Shown here piece after piece: positions 1-7,698 of a stretch of DNA of 58,671 nucleotides. Where the stretch lies: the NCBI GenBank assembly GCA_028681135.1, contig JAQUJC010000010.1, positions 1-58,671 of the forward strand, given 5' to 3'. How positions within the stretch are numbered: position 1 is the stretch's first letter; each line of letters starts with the position of its first letter. The stretch comes from Kiritimatiellia bacterium (lineage in GTDB: Bacteria; Verrucomicrobiota; Kiritimatiellia; CAIQIC01; Lenti-01). The position numbers and the translations under genes are program-made. The notes beneath the pieces are model-generated. The model was given only the letters and a program-made list of their open reading frames with translations. It made no database searches and was not told where the DNA came from.

Positions 1-2
1 TC

Positions 3-1070
3 TGGCAGGGGTCGGGCCCGGTCAAGGGCTTTGCCATCACCCTGAGCGCGGGCATCCTGGCGAGCATGTTCACGGCGATTGTCGTCACGCGCTTGGTCTT
101 CGAAGCCCTGGAAGAACGCGGGCTGCTACGCAATCTGAAGATGACGCAGTGGGTCAAGGAAACCAACATCAACTTCATGGGCCGGCGCGGCTGGGCCGCC
201 GCCGTCTCACTGATTCTGCTGGCGGGCTCGTTGGCCTATGGGGTGTATCGTGGGAAGGACAACTTCGGGGTGGACTTCACCGGCGGCCAGCAGTTGACAC
301 TGGAATTTGCGGATAAAGCCAGCGTGGAAGATTTGCGCGCAGCCCTGACAGAGGCGGGGCTGGCCAACCCGGCGATTCAATATCAGCGCAGTGGTGCGCG
401 TGAGAACAAGGAAGAGGTGCTGGTGCTGAAGGTGGCCAGCCCCGTAGAGGGCGAAGCGACCTCAGAGGGCGCGACGGCTTTGGCCGTGCTCGCAGAGCAA
501 TTCGGCGACAATGCCTACCGGCTTTTGCAGGAGGATACTGTGGGACCACAGGTCGGCAAGGAACTCCAGAAGAGCGGGCTGATGGCCCTCGGCCTGTCGC
601 TGGTGGGCATGATCATCTATATCACCATTCGCTTCGAATTCTCGTTTGCAATCGGCTCGGTGGTGGGATTGCTGCATAACGTGTTGATCACTGTTGGCAT
701 CTACGCCCTGCTGGGGCGCCAACTCACCATGACGAGCATCGCCGCCTTGCTGACCGTGCTGGGGTATTCCGTCAATGACACCATCGTGGTCTTTGACCGC
801 ATCCGCGAGACACGCAAACTGCGTGGCGGACGGTTGGACGCAGCCGTGGTCAACGAAAGTATCAACTCAACTTTGGGGCGCACGCTGTTGACCTCGCTCA
901 CGACACTGCTGAGCGTGGGCATGCTGATGGTGTTTGGCGGCGGGGCGATCTTCGACTTTGCGCTGGCCATTTTCATCGGTGTGATAGCGGGAACCTATGC
1001 CTCGGCGTTCATCGCTGCACCCGTGATGCTGGCGGTGCGGCCAAAGGCGACGTCCGCTGCGAGGAAATAG
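3..1070 (+). CDS. secDF: Protein translocase SecDF, C-terminal part (partial)
   Basis: This is the 3' end of a SecD-SecF fusion, the proton-driven inner-membrane accessory of the SecYEG translocon that helps pull exported proteins across the membrane. The frame is open to the left edge. It starts inside the last SecD membrane segments (GPVKGFAITLSAGILASMF) and runs without a stop into a complete SecF. SecF signatures are visible: DFTGGQQLTLEF after the first SecF helix (the periplasmic domain follows), then LGYSVNDTIVVFDRIRE between the later helices. The continuous frame shows a fused gene rather than separate secD and secF. recJ begins 4 bp after its stop, so the two are probably co-transcribed. 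Start and N-terminal SecD domain lie outside the window. Identity is secure. Confidence 0.93.
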   Translation, partial: WQGSGPVKGFAITLSAGILASMFTAIVVTRLVFEALEERGLLRNLKMTQWVKETNINFMGRRGWAAAVSLILLAGSLAYGVYRGKDNFGVDFTGGQQLTLEFADKASVEDLRAALTEAGLANPAIQYQRSGARENKEEVLVLKVASPVEGEATSEGATALAVLAEQFGDNAYRLLQEDTVGPQVGKELQKSGLMALGLSLVGMIIYITIRFEFSFAIGSVVGLLHNVLITVGIYALLGRQLTMTSIAALLTVLGYSVNDTIVVFDRIRETRKLRGGRLDAAVVNESINSTLGRTLLTSLTTLLSVGMLMVFGGGAIFDFALAIFIGVIAGTYASAFIAAPVMLAVRPKATSAARK

Positions 1071-1074
1071 CCCG

Positions 1075-2811
1075 GTGCTGGTGCGGTCGAGAAAACGCTG
1101 GATCATGGCGGAGGCCGATCCGCAGGTGGCCGATGCGATTGGCCGGAACCATGGGTTTTCTCGGCCGATGTCGCAGGCGCTGGTGGCGCGCGGACTGGTG
1201 GACCAGGCCGAAATCGAAAAATTTCTGCACCCGCGCCTGGCAGACTTGACGGACCCCTTTGTCTTGCCTGGTATGGAAACGGCCGTGGACCTGATCCTGT
1301 CCCACATCGAGCAGGGCAGCTCCATCCTGGTATATGGCGATTATGACGTAGACGGGGTGACGGCGACCGCCCTGATGATTCAGGTGCTCAGTGGCCTGGG
1401 AGCTGTGGCGATTCCCTTCCTGCCCCATCGCATCGAAGACGGCTATGGGCTGGGGGTCGAGACCCTGCACCGGTGCGTCGAAAACTATCACCCCAATTTG
1501 ATCATTACGGTGGACTGCGGGACCAGTTCCGTCGAAGCCGTCCGCGAGGCGGCCCGCTTGGGCATCGATGTGATCGTCACCGATCACCATGAGCCGGCCG
1601 CCGAAGGCATCGCTGAGGCCTGCGCCATCGTGAACCCCAAACTGGGCGGCTGCCCGGAAGATATCCGGATGCTGGCGGGCGTGGGGGTAGCCTTCAAGGT
1701 GTGCCACGGGCTGGTCAAGGCGGCCCGCCAGCGCCAAATGGAGGCGGCCGAGAAGGTGGACCTGAAGACCTATATGGAATTGGTCGCGATGGGCACGGTG
1801 GCCGATATTGTCCCCTTGCTGAAGGAAAACCGCATCCTGGTCTATCACGGGTTGTCGCTATTGAATCGCACCCAATCGGTGGGCCTGCGCACGCTGATCG
1901 AGGCCGCGGGCATTTGCGGCAATGTCGACACCTATCACATCGGCTTCATCATCGGGCCGCGCATCAATGCGGCAGGCCGCCTGGGCAATGCCGAGGCGGC
2001 GCTGGAACTGGTGCTGACAGAGCAGGAGCCCCGGGCCCGTATTTTGGCGCAGCAACTGGACGACGCCAGCCGCAAGCGGCAGGAAATCGAGGACAAGATC
2101 GTGCAGGAAGCGTGCAGCGATCTCGATCAGCGTTTCGATCCCGAACAAGATTTCGGGCTCGTGGTGGCGCATTCGCATTGGCACGCCGGCGTGATCGGGA
2201 TTGTGGCGTCGCGGATTGCCAGCCGCTATAACCGGCCGGTCGTCGTGATCGGGATGGACGATGATGGGGTGGGGCGGGGGTCTTGCCGCAGTGTCCCCGG
2301 ATTCGATTTGCTTCGTCACCTACAGCAGTGTTCGCCGATGCTTCGCCGCTACGGCGGACATGCCATGGCCGCCGGACTGGAGGTGGACCATTCCCGCATT
2401 GCAGAATTCTCCGCCTGCTTCAACACGGTCTGCGCCGCGACCCTGAGTCAGGTGGATCAACGGCGAAAATTGCAAGTGGACGCCTGGATTACTCCCGGGG
2501 ACATTGGCGACTCCCTTTACCATGACCAAAACCGCCTGCGCCCCTTTGGGCATTCCAATCCTCTCCCGGTATGGGCGGTGTGCAATGTCACGCCGCTATT
2601 TGCCCCGCGCGTGATTGGCGGCAAACACCTGAAAATTATTTTCAACATGGCTGGGCGCCAGCGTGAAGCCATCGGATTCGGCATGGGGGATCGCCCTGTT
2701 CCGGAAGGACCGTTAGACATTGCCTTCAACCTGATCCTGAACCACTACAACGGCCAGGAATACCTCCAACTGCACCTGCAGGACTTTCGACCCACCCAAC
2801 GCGACAGCTAA
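1075..2811 (+). CDS. recJ: Single-stranded-DNA-specific exonuclease RecJ
   Basis: RecJ degrades single-stranded DNA 5' to 3' in RecF-pathway recombination and mismatch repair. The 578-aa product has the DHH-family motifs: LVYGDYDVDGVTATALM (motif I), TVDCGTSSVEA, VTDHHEP (the DHH motif) and the later GPRINAAGRLG, followed by a DHHA1 region with GRGSCRSVPGFDL and RRYGGHAMAAG and a C-terminal OB-like domain. Length is normal for the family. The start shown is a GTG; an in-frame ATG ten codons later (1105, MAEADPQ) is equally possible, as neither has a clear ribosome site. It lies 4 bp behind secDF and ends in a short convergent gap before the BtpA-family gene. Confidence 0.93.
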   Translation: MLVRSRKRWIMAEADPQVADAIGRNHGFSRPMSQALVARGLVDQAEIEKFLHPRLADLTDPFVLPGMETAVDLILSHIEQGSSILVYGDYDVDGVTATALMIQVLSGLGAVAIPFLPHRIEDGYGLGVETLHRCVENYHPNLIITVDCGTSSVEAVREAARLGIDVIVTDHHEPAAEGIAEACAIVNPKLGGCPEDIRMLAGVGVAFKVCHGLVKAARQRQMEAAEKVDLKTYMELVAMGTVADIVPLLKENRILVYHGLSLLNRTQSVGLRTLIEAAGICGNVDTYHIGFIIGPRINAAGRLGNAEAALELVLTEQEPRARILAQQLDDASRKRQEIEDKIVQEACSDLDQRFDPEQDFGLVVAHSHWHAGVIGIVASRIASRYNRPVVVIGMDDDGVGRGSCRSVPGFDLLRHLQQCSPMLRRYGGHAMAAGLEVDHSRIAEFSACFNTVCAATLSQVDQRRKLQVDAWITPGDIGDSLYHDQNRLRPFGHSNPLPVWAVCNVTPLFAPRVIGGKHLKIIFNMAGRQREAIGFGMGDRPVPEGPLDIAFNLILNHYNGQEYLQLHLQDFRPTQRDS

Positions 2812-2945
2812 CCCCCCCTGATTCGTTTCTCTTTCTGATAGCGGTTCTGGGCCGACGGTTAACAAACACTGCGGGAAAATATGATAGGGGTAAGGAGGGG
2901 GGTCGGGATGTCCCCCTGGCCCCCCTCATCCGTGCCCGGCGGTAG

Positions 2946-3752
2946 TCAACCCAGCGCGTCTAGGAGGCGGTGGATTCGACTGGGCTCAAGCGGATGGGCC
3001 CAGTAGCCGCCCTCTTTGACGTACGAGCCGACGATCAGGGCATCGGCCAGGGCGGCATAGTCGCGGATATTGTCGGCGGTGATGCCGGAGCCGACCATCA
3101 CCGGCAGGCGGGTGGAGTCGCAGACCGCGCGGAGTTCAGTCAGGCTGGCGGCCTCACCAGTGGCGGCCCCAGTCAGAATGAGGCCGTCGGAAAGAAAGAA
3201 TTCCGCCGCGTGGGCCGTCTGGACGATATCGACATCGGCGGTGATGGCGTGGGCAGAATGCTTTTTCTTGATATCGGTGAAGAGGGCGATATGGTCGGCG
3301 CCGATCGCTTTGCGGTGGCGCAGAAGATCGCCGGCGCAGGCATCGATATAGCCTTCGTCGGCCACATGACCAAAGACAAACCCCTCGGCGCGGATGAAGT
3401 CGGCGTCAGCGGCCAGGGCGGCGGCGAGGGCCTCGCGATTCGCGCCGGCGAGGATCTGGATACCGAGGGGCAGGGTGGGGTGGGCCTGTTTGACGGCGCG
3501 AGCCAGGACGCTCATGGCCGCCACGACTTCGGGGCCGGGCTGGCGCAGATAGGGGAGGTCGTGCATGTTTTCGATCATCAGGGCGTGGATGCCCGCCGCG
3601 CAATAGGTGTCGGCCTCGGCGAGAGCATGCTCGATCAGCGGGGCCATGCCGCCGGCGTGTTGCGGGGTGCCGGGGAGCGCACGAACGTGGATCATGCCAA
3701 TGAGGGCGGTGGGCCCGTCACCAAACAATTGGGAAAAGCGAGGGGTCTTCAT
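2946..3752 (-). CDS. BtpA-family TIM-barrel protein
   Basis: About 268 aa, matching the BtpA family: IGMIHVRALPGTP near the N-terminus, ALMIENMHDLPY, ADFIRAEGFVFGHVADEG, FTDIKKKHSAH and the closing phosphate-loop-like PVMVGSGITADN and ADALIVGSYVKEGG. These read as a TIM barrel. The family is named for a cyanobacterial protein needed for photosystem I accumulation, but most bacterial members (such as E. coli SgcQ) sit in sugar or nucleoside gene clusters and have no proven reaction. I chose the ATG at 3752 because the frame's longer N-terminus overlaps the upstream gene and has no family features. It starts 19 bp after the BMP-family gene, so the pair is probably an operon and may act on the imported ligand. 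Confidence 0.8.
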   Translation of the reverse strand: MKTPRFSQLFGDGPTALIGMIHVRALPGTPQHAGGMAPLIEHALAEADTYCAAGIHALMIENMHDLPYLRQPGPEVVAAMSVLARAVKQAHPTLPLGIQILAGANREALAAALAADADFIRAEGFVFGHVADEGYIDACAGDLLRHRKAIGADHIALFTDIKKKHSAHAITADVDIVQTAHAAEFFLSDGLILTGAATGEAASLTELRAVCDSTRLPVMVGSGITADNIRDYAALADALIVGSYVKEGGYWAHPLEPSRIHRLLDALG

Positions 3753-3771
3753 GCCGGCCTGCCGCAACAGG

Positions 3772-4815
3772 CTATTTGCTTTCAGCCCAACCGGTGTCGA
3801 GCGTCCCCTCCAAAATTTGACGCTGGATGTCGAGGACTTCTTTTTTGAGGCGCTCGGGGATCTGGTCTTCAAACATGTGATAGGGTGCAAGGCCCACGCC
3901 GTGGTTGGCCAGATTGCCAACATAGCGGGTGCCGCCCCAGAACTGGTTTTCAAGCGCGGCCATGACAACCTGACCGACGGCCCGGTCCATGCGCTTGAGA
4001 CAGGAGGTCAGGATGATATCTTGCTCATTCAACAGAGTGTAGAATTGATCGGTATCCACGCCAATCGCCCACTTGCCATAGTCCTTGGCGGCGGCAATGG
4101 CCCCGTTGCCGGTGAGGGAGCCAACACCGAAGACGACATCGGCGCCCTCATTGAGAAATGTTTCGGCGAGTTGCTGGCCGCCCTTGAAGTTTTCAAAGGA
4201 GCCGACATGGCCGCCGAGGACCTGGACGTCCTTATCTTTCTGGGCGTTGTAATGAGCGACCCCACCGCGGAATCCAGCAATGAACTGGTTGACACTGTCC
4301 ACATCCATGCCGCCCACCCAGGCGACCGCCGGTTGCGCGGGATCGTTGATGTCCGCCCAGGCCGCGGCGAGATAGCCCGCCGGGAATGCACATTCATCCA
4401 CTTGGAAGGTCAAGGTCCAGACGTTATGGGGGGGATTCTCGTAGTTGGCGTCCACGCTGGAAAACAGGGTTCGCGGATAATCGGCGGCGACAGCCTCGAT
4501 CGCGGACGCCATCCGGTACCCAATGCCAAAGATCAGCCGAAAGTCGCGCTCGGCATAGGAGGCCAGTTTTCGTTCAAAATTGCCATCCGGGAGGGTTTCG
4601 CCGAACTGGACAAAGATGGGGGCGCCGGCGACCAGCAGGGCTTCCAGACCTTCGCGGCAGTTTTGGTTGAACCCCTGGTCATAGAAGGGGCCGCCATCAG
4701 ACAGCAGGGCCACGCGCAGGGGGGGGGGGGGGTCTGGCTGTACAGCACAGACACTGGACACGACGAGGGGGGCGAGAAGGAGGGCGGCCCAAATGGGGGC
4801 GAGGCGATAAATCAT
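3772..4815 (-). CDS. BMP-family substrate-binding protein (PnrA/Med-like)
   Basis: A 347-aa exported protein of the basic-membrane-protein family, the periplasmic binding components that usually feed nucleosides to ABC importers. A signal peptide (MIYRLAPIWAALLLAPLVVSSVCA) is followed by family segments: VALLSDGGPFYDQGFNQ, LIFGIGYRMASAIEAVA, the GYLAA region, AWVGGMDVDSVNQFIAGF, ADVVFGVGSLTGNGAIAAA and WAIGVDTDQF. The nucleoside assignment comes from the family, not from residues I can verify. A GGGAG ribosome site lies 9 nt before ATG 4815. There is no permease or ATPase gene next to it; its only operon partner is the BtpA-family gene. A run of 14 C on the coding strand immediately after the signal peptide encodes a short Pro stretch and is a likely slippage site. 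Confidence 0.82.
   Translation of the reverse strand: MIYRLAPIWAALLLAPLVVSSVCAVQPDPPPPLRVALLSDGGPFYDQGFNQNCREGLEALLVAGAPIFVQFGETLPDGNFERKLASYAERDFRLIFGIGYRMASAIEAVAADYPRTLFSSVDANYENPPHNVWTLTFQVDECAFPAGYLAAAWADINDPAQPAVAWVGGMDVDSVNQFIAGFRGGVAHYNAQKDKDVQVLGGHVGSFENFKGGQQLAETFLNEGADVVFGVGSLTGNGAIAAAKDYGKWAIGVDTDQFYTLLNEQDIILTSCLKRMDRAVGQVVMAALENQFWGGTRYVGNLANHGVGLAPYHMFEDQIPERLKKEVLDIQRQILEGTLDTGWAESK
4719..4732. repeat. 14-nt G/C homopolymer inside BMP gene
   Basis: Fourteen consecutive G on the + strand (C on the coding strand) code for the Pro run just after the predicted signal-peptide cleavage site of the BMP-family protein. A change of one base would frameshift everything after residue ~30. 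It is the longest of several G tracts in the window. Confidence 0.9.
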
Positions 4816-4957
4816 GGCAAAACTCCCGGGGTGGCTGGTTGCATCATGTCGCCAGTATAGGTGAGGGGACGGTGCGATGCACGCGATTTTTTAGCGGGCG
4901 CCAACGGGCGCAAGAGAGGGGAGAGCGCCGTCCCAGAAAAAATGCGAAATAAGAGGG

Positions 4958-4986
4958 TTGCCAAGGCGGCCAGAGACTGCTAGGGT
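4958..4986 (+). promoter_or_regulatory. Candidate rpsL promoter
   Basis: TTGCCA (4958-4963) and TAGGGT (4981-4986) are separated by 17 nt and lie about 50 bp upstream of the rpsL ATG, in the only gap before the ribosomal operon. The -35 box is good and the -10 box is weak, so this is a candidate only. Confidence 0.35.
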
Positions 4987-5034
4987 GCGCGCTACTTGTG
5001 TGAAAAACGAGCAATAAAGGAACAAGACAATTCT

Positions 5035-5415
5035 ATGCCGACGATTAATCAATTGCTAAAAAAGGGCCGTAAGTCGCTACATTCCTCGCGAAAGTCGCCT
5101 GCGCTGGACAAATGTCCTCAGCGTCGGGGTGTGTGTTTGCTGGTCAAAACAATGACGCCCAAGAAGCCGAACTCGGCGCTGCGCAAAGTGGCTCGTGTGC
5201 GCTTGACGAACGGTCAGGAAGTATCCGCGTACATTCCGGGGGAAGGCCATAATCTGCAGGAGCACAGCATGGTGCTGGTGCGTGGCGGGCGTGTGAAGGA
5301 CTTGCCGGGTGTTCGCTACCACGTCGTCCGCGGGACGTTGGATTGCCTGGGTGTTGAGAACCGTCGGCGCGGGCGCTCGAAGTATGGCGCCAAGACGCCT
5401 AAGGCTGCAAAGTAA
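5035..5415 (+). CDS. rpsL: 30S ribosomal protein S12
   Basis: S12 of the small ribosomal subunit, at the decoding centre. The 126-aa product shows the invariant segments: [13 protein letters not shown] at the start, [34 protein letters not shown] and [18 protein letters not shown]. These include the Lys residues of PKKPN and GRVKDLPG that are the usual sites of streptomycin-resistance changes; both carry the ordinary Lys here. I set the start at ATG 5035, where the conserved MPTINQ begins, rather than at the earlier in-frame codon at 4996. rpsG follows 14 bp downstream, the standard str-operon order. Confidence 0.98.
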   Translation: MPTINQLLKKGRKSLHSSRKSPALDKCPQRRGVCLLVKTMTPKKPNSALRKVARVRLTNGQEVSAYIPGEGHNLQEHSMVLVRGGRVKDLPGVRYHVVRGTLDCLGVENRRRGRSKYGAKTPKAAK

Positions 5416-5429
5416 GGCAGGTGTGACCC

Positions 5430-5900
5430 ATGAGAAGGCGTAAATCAGATCAGCATCAGTTCGCACCCGACGCGCGTTACCACAGCGACTTGGTGACCCA
5501 CTTAGTGAACATCATCATGAGCCGTGGCAAAAAGTCGACGGCGCAGCGCACCGTTTATGGCGCGCTCGACCAGATCAAGGAACAGACGGACGGCCAAGAC
5601 CCGATTGAGGTGTACCAGCAGGCGCTGGAGAACATCAAACCCAAGGTCGAGGTCAAGAGCCGCCGCGTGGGCGGGGCGACCTACCAGGTGCCCATTGAAG
5701 TGCCCTCCTCGCGCCAGACCAGTTTAGCGTTGCGTTGGATCGTAGATTACAGCCGCGGCCGCAAGGGCGCCAGTATGCAGCGGGCGCTGGCGTCCGAAAT
5801 CCTGGATGCCTACAAGAATCAGGGCAATGCGGTCAAAAAACGCGACGAGACCCACAAGATGGCTGCTGCGAACAAAGCATTTGCGCATTATCGCTGGTAA
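5430..5900 (+). CDS. rpsG: 30S ribosomal protein S7
   Basis: S7, the primary assembly protein of the 16S rRNA 3' domain. The 156-aa product begins [20 protein letters not shown] and carries the conserved [31 protein letters not shown], the [12 protein letters not shown] region and ending [14 protein letters not shown]. Length is normal. It is co-transcribed with rpsL. In most bacteria fusA and tuf follow, but here a strong terminator comes 22 bp after the stop and the accessory island begins soon after, so elongation-factor genes must lie elsewhere. Confidence 0.98.
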   Translation: MRRRKSDQHQFAPDARYHSDLVTHLVNIIMSRGKKSTAQRTVYGALDQIKEQTDGQDPIEVYQQALENIKPKVEVKSRRVGGATYQVPIEVPSSRQTSLALRWIVDYSRGRKGASMQRALASEILDAYKNQGNAVKKRDETHKMAAANKAFAHYRW

Positions 5901-5922
5901 AAAATAGCCCATTTTGGCTAAC

Positions 5923-5952
5923 GCCCCGAAACTCCCCGTTTCGGGGCTTTTT
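5923..5952 (+). terminator. Intrinsic terminator of rpsL-rpsG
   Basis: A perfect 10-bp stem (GCCCCGAAAC / GTTTCGGGGC) with a 5-nt loop is followed by five T. It lies 22 bp after the rpsG stop. Confidence 0.92.
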
Positions 5953-6022
5953 GTTGCCCATCAGCGGATTGTGCAAAACAGCCAAAGTGCAGATAGATGC
6001 ACAGGAATGCATAGAAAGGCAA

Positions 6023-6046
6023 AAATCCTTGCCAAAACCTTGCCGG
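6023..6046. repeat. 24-bp direct repeat, left copy (island boundary candidate)
   Basis: Identical over 24 bp to 17734-17757. The unit contains two CCTTGCC blocks separated by AAAA. It lies 70 bp beyond the rpsG terminator; the partner copy lies at the 3' end of the AbiEi-like gene. Together they bracket all the defence and mobile-element genes, which fits a target-site or attachment-site duplication, though an ordinary dispersed repeat is not excluded. Confidence 0.6.
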
Positions 6047-6215
6047 GAATTTGGGCCGTCCCGGGGCATCCCAAGGCCGCCGGGGACCGACTGCTTGATT
6101 CGCCGGCGGGGGCCATCGGTGGGGGCGGGCAGGTTCAGGGCTGTCGTGAGCCCACAAGACGCTCTGGAAGGCCTTGTGGGCGGCCTTCGTTGTCAGGACT
6201 TCACATCCCCGCTGG

Positions 6216-6728
6216 TCAGACTTGGATGGCCCAAAGGCCGAAATAGGGCTGATGTGGGGCCTCCAGGGGCAGGGGATCCGAAAAACGCATGTCCGGCACG
6301 GGAATTGCCATCCCGGAAGGCTTGCGAAGGGGAAGGAACTTTGAAGGGCGAGGACTTCCACGGCATCTGCAACGCATGAAATATCGATTTATGAAAGTGA
6401 CCCCTTTTCTCCCAATTGAAGGGGGCATGCAACCAGTCTGTGCAGGAATGTACGCGGAAGGCGGTCCAGGCATGGCTGGCGGACCAGCAGATGGGGATTT
6501 AGGGCGAAGTAGGAACGCGTAAACGAGCTCGTTCTTGGCCGTCGGTAAATCAGTCGAGAAGGGCCTCACCCTGAATCGGAGCGTCATCTGCCTGCAATCC
6601 GGGCATGGATAGGCGCCATTTGTCAGGACGAGTTCACAGTCTGATTTGCGGAACGGGCTTTCTGAATCTATTTTCCACGATCCCCGAAGCGAATCGCAAA
6701 TACAGACAATATCAGCCCCCTTGGGCAT
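6216..6728 (-). CDS. Doubtful hypothetical protein with a CPDC knuckle
   Basis: A 170-codon frame located 37 bp downstream of the ArdC-like gene and on the same strand, so it could be the last gene of that operon. Its N-terminal half has a possible metal-binding pattern (CICDSLRGSW, then AYPCPDCRQMTLRFRV); the rest is Pro/Arg-rich and looks like non-coding translation. I see no ribosome-binding site before ATG 6728. The true gene, if any, may be shorter or broken. I do not recognise a family. Confidence 0.2.
   Translation of the reverse strand: MPKGADIVCICDSLRGSWKIDSESPFRKSDCELVLTNGAYPCPDCRQMTLRFRVRPFSTDLPTAKNELVYAFLLRPKSPSAGPPAMPGPPSAYIPAQTGCMPPSIGRKGVTFINRYFMRCRCRGSPRPSKFLPLRKPSGMAIPVPDMRFSDPLPLEAPHQPYFGLWAIQV
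6473..6500. repeat. 28-bp repeat, copy 1
   Basis: Matches 9368-9395 at 26 of 28 positions in direct orientation (TGGCTGGCGGA, two differences, then AGCAGATGGGGATTT). The two copies flank the XRE / unknown / ArdC-like operon, with weaker similarity extending upstream of both. Confidence 0.6.
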
Positions 6729-6765
6729 GAGCGGATTTTGTCAGAAGCGGCCAAACCCGTTCAAC

Positions 6766-7698
6766 TCAGGGCGGGTAGACACCCCCGATCAACTCCTCCA
6801 CTCGGCTGATGGTCCTCACGATCTGATAGACATCGAGATGTTCCGCGCGGGTGCTGGAAGTAATAAAGTGCGCCAGATAGGTCTCGGCTTTGCGTTGTAT
6901 CCCCTGGCGATTGCAAACCAGGTAGGCTACGGATTCCGCTTCCAGTTCCTTCTGAGCATGCTCCAGGCCTTGGCGCTTGGAGATGCGCAGTTTGGCGTCT
7001 TTGCCCAAATGCCCCAGAAACAGGTGCGCCAGTTCGTGCGCGAGAGTGGCGTATTGCAAGGTTGGAGCGTGATTGCGGTTCAGCGCCAGCCGGTAATGGG
7101 AATACTCCTTGGCGTCTTTGGCGCGTTTGACCAGCCGGATATAACCGCCCAAGCGGTCGCCCACGTCGTTTAGCAGTATCTCGATTCCCATTTTTTCCAG
7201 GCTGTACTGTAAGTGATCCATGTCTCTTTGCCTGACGTTGCCTTCCACGTGGAAGGAAAAGGCGTCCCGGGGCAGGGGATCGCCTTCGGTGTCCAAGACG
7301 TCATAGACCAGCGACACGGGGCCGAAGGGTTTGAGAATGATCAGCGGGCGGGCGCCCTCTTTGATCCGCCGCCCGAACTTGTCCCACCATCTACAGCGAG
7401 TGGCGGCAAAGCTCAGATATGGTTTCTGGACGTGCAGGAGCAAGGCGTTGAAGGGGGAAAAGGTCTTCATCCGGGCGATGAAATCCAGCAGGTCCTTGAA
7501 ATCCGGGCCTTGCGTGTAGAGGCGCGCGCTTTCCAAGACACTGTCCAGGGCGGCGCGGGCAGATTCTTCTTCGTCCGGGTCAATCTTGGGAGGCGGAAGC
7601 AACTGGCCGGGAAACTGTTCGTCAATAGGTTCCTCCTCCCCGGACAACATAGCCGGGCGCGGGGCCGAAACGGGTGGCGGGATCAAGGTGGTTGTCAT
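6766..7698 (-). CDS. ArdC-like protein with ImmA/IrrE-type zinc metallopeptidase domain
   Basis: About 310 aa. The N-terminal half resembles the ArdC ssDNA-binding domain: FSPFNALLLHVQKPYLSFA, RWWDKFGRRIKEGARPLII and LKPFGPVSLVYDV. The C-terminal half carries a zincin motif, YATLAHELAHLFLGHLG (HExxH), with a later ELEAESVAYLVC supplying the third ligand, as in ImmA/IrrE and ArdC proteins. ArdC proteins of conjugative plasmids shield incoming ssDNA from restriction; ImmA/IrrE proteases cut a partner repressor. Either role fits here because a XRE regulator heads the same operon. Start ATG 7698 overlaps the previous stop by 4 bp (ATGA) and has a GGGAGGA ribosome site; the longer frame upstream of it has no domain content. 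Activity is inferred. Confidence 0.75.
   Translation of the reverse strand: MTTTLIPPPVSAPRPAMLSGEEEPIDEQFPGQLLPPPKIDPDEEESARAALDSVLESARLYTQGPDFKDLLDFIARMKTFSPFNALLLHVQKPYLSFAATRCRWWDKFGRRIKEGARPLIILKPFGPVSLVYDVLDTEGDPLPRDAFSFHVEGNVRQRDMDHLQYSLEKMGIEILLNDVGDRLGGYIRLVKRAKDAKEYSHYRLALNRNHAPTLQYATLAHELAHLFLGHLGKDAKLRISKRQGLEHAQKELEAESVAYLVCNRQGIQRKAETYLAHFITSSTRAEHLDVYQIVRTISRVEELIGGVYPP

Larger units (their letters stand above)
5953..6765. other. Gene-poor left flank of the accessory island
   Basis: About 810 bp between the rpsG terminator and the end of the ArdC-like gene. It holds the left copy of a 24-bp direct repeat (6023-6046), one copy of a 28-bp repeat (6473-6500) and one doubtful leftward ORF (6216-6728). 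I see no tRNA, integrase fragment or insertion-sequence ends here. Confidence 0.5.

Noticed and set aside
2812-2945. Terminator between recJ and the BtpA-family gene
   Set aside because: G-rich and C-rich segments could pair loosely, but no clean stem with a T tract is visible.
3607-4860. Long rightward ORF (417 codons) opposite the BMP/BtpA genes
   Set aside because: It is antisense to two genes with clear family motifs and has no recognisable content of its own; GC-rich DNA produces such shadows.
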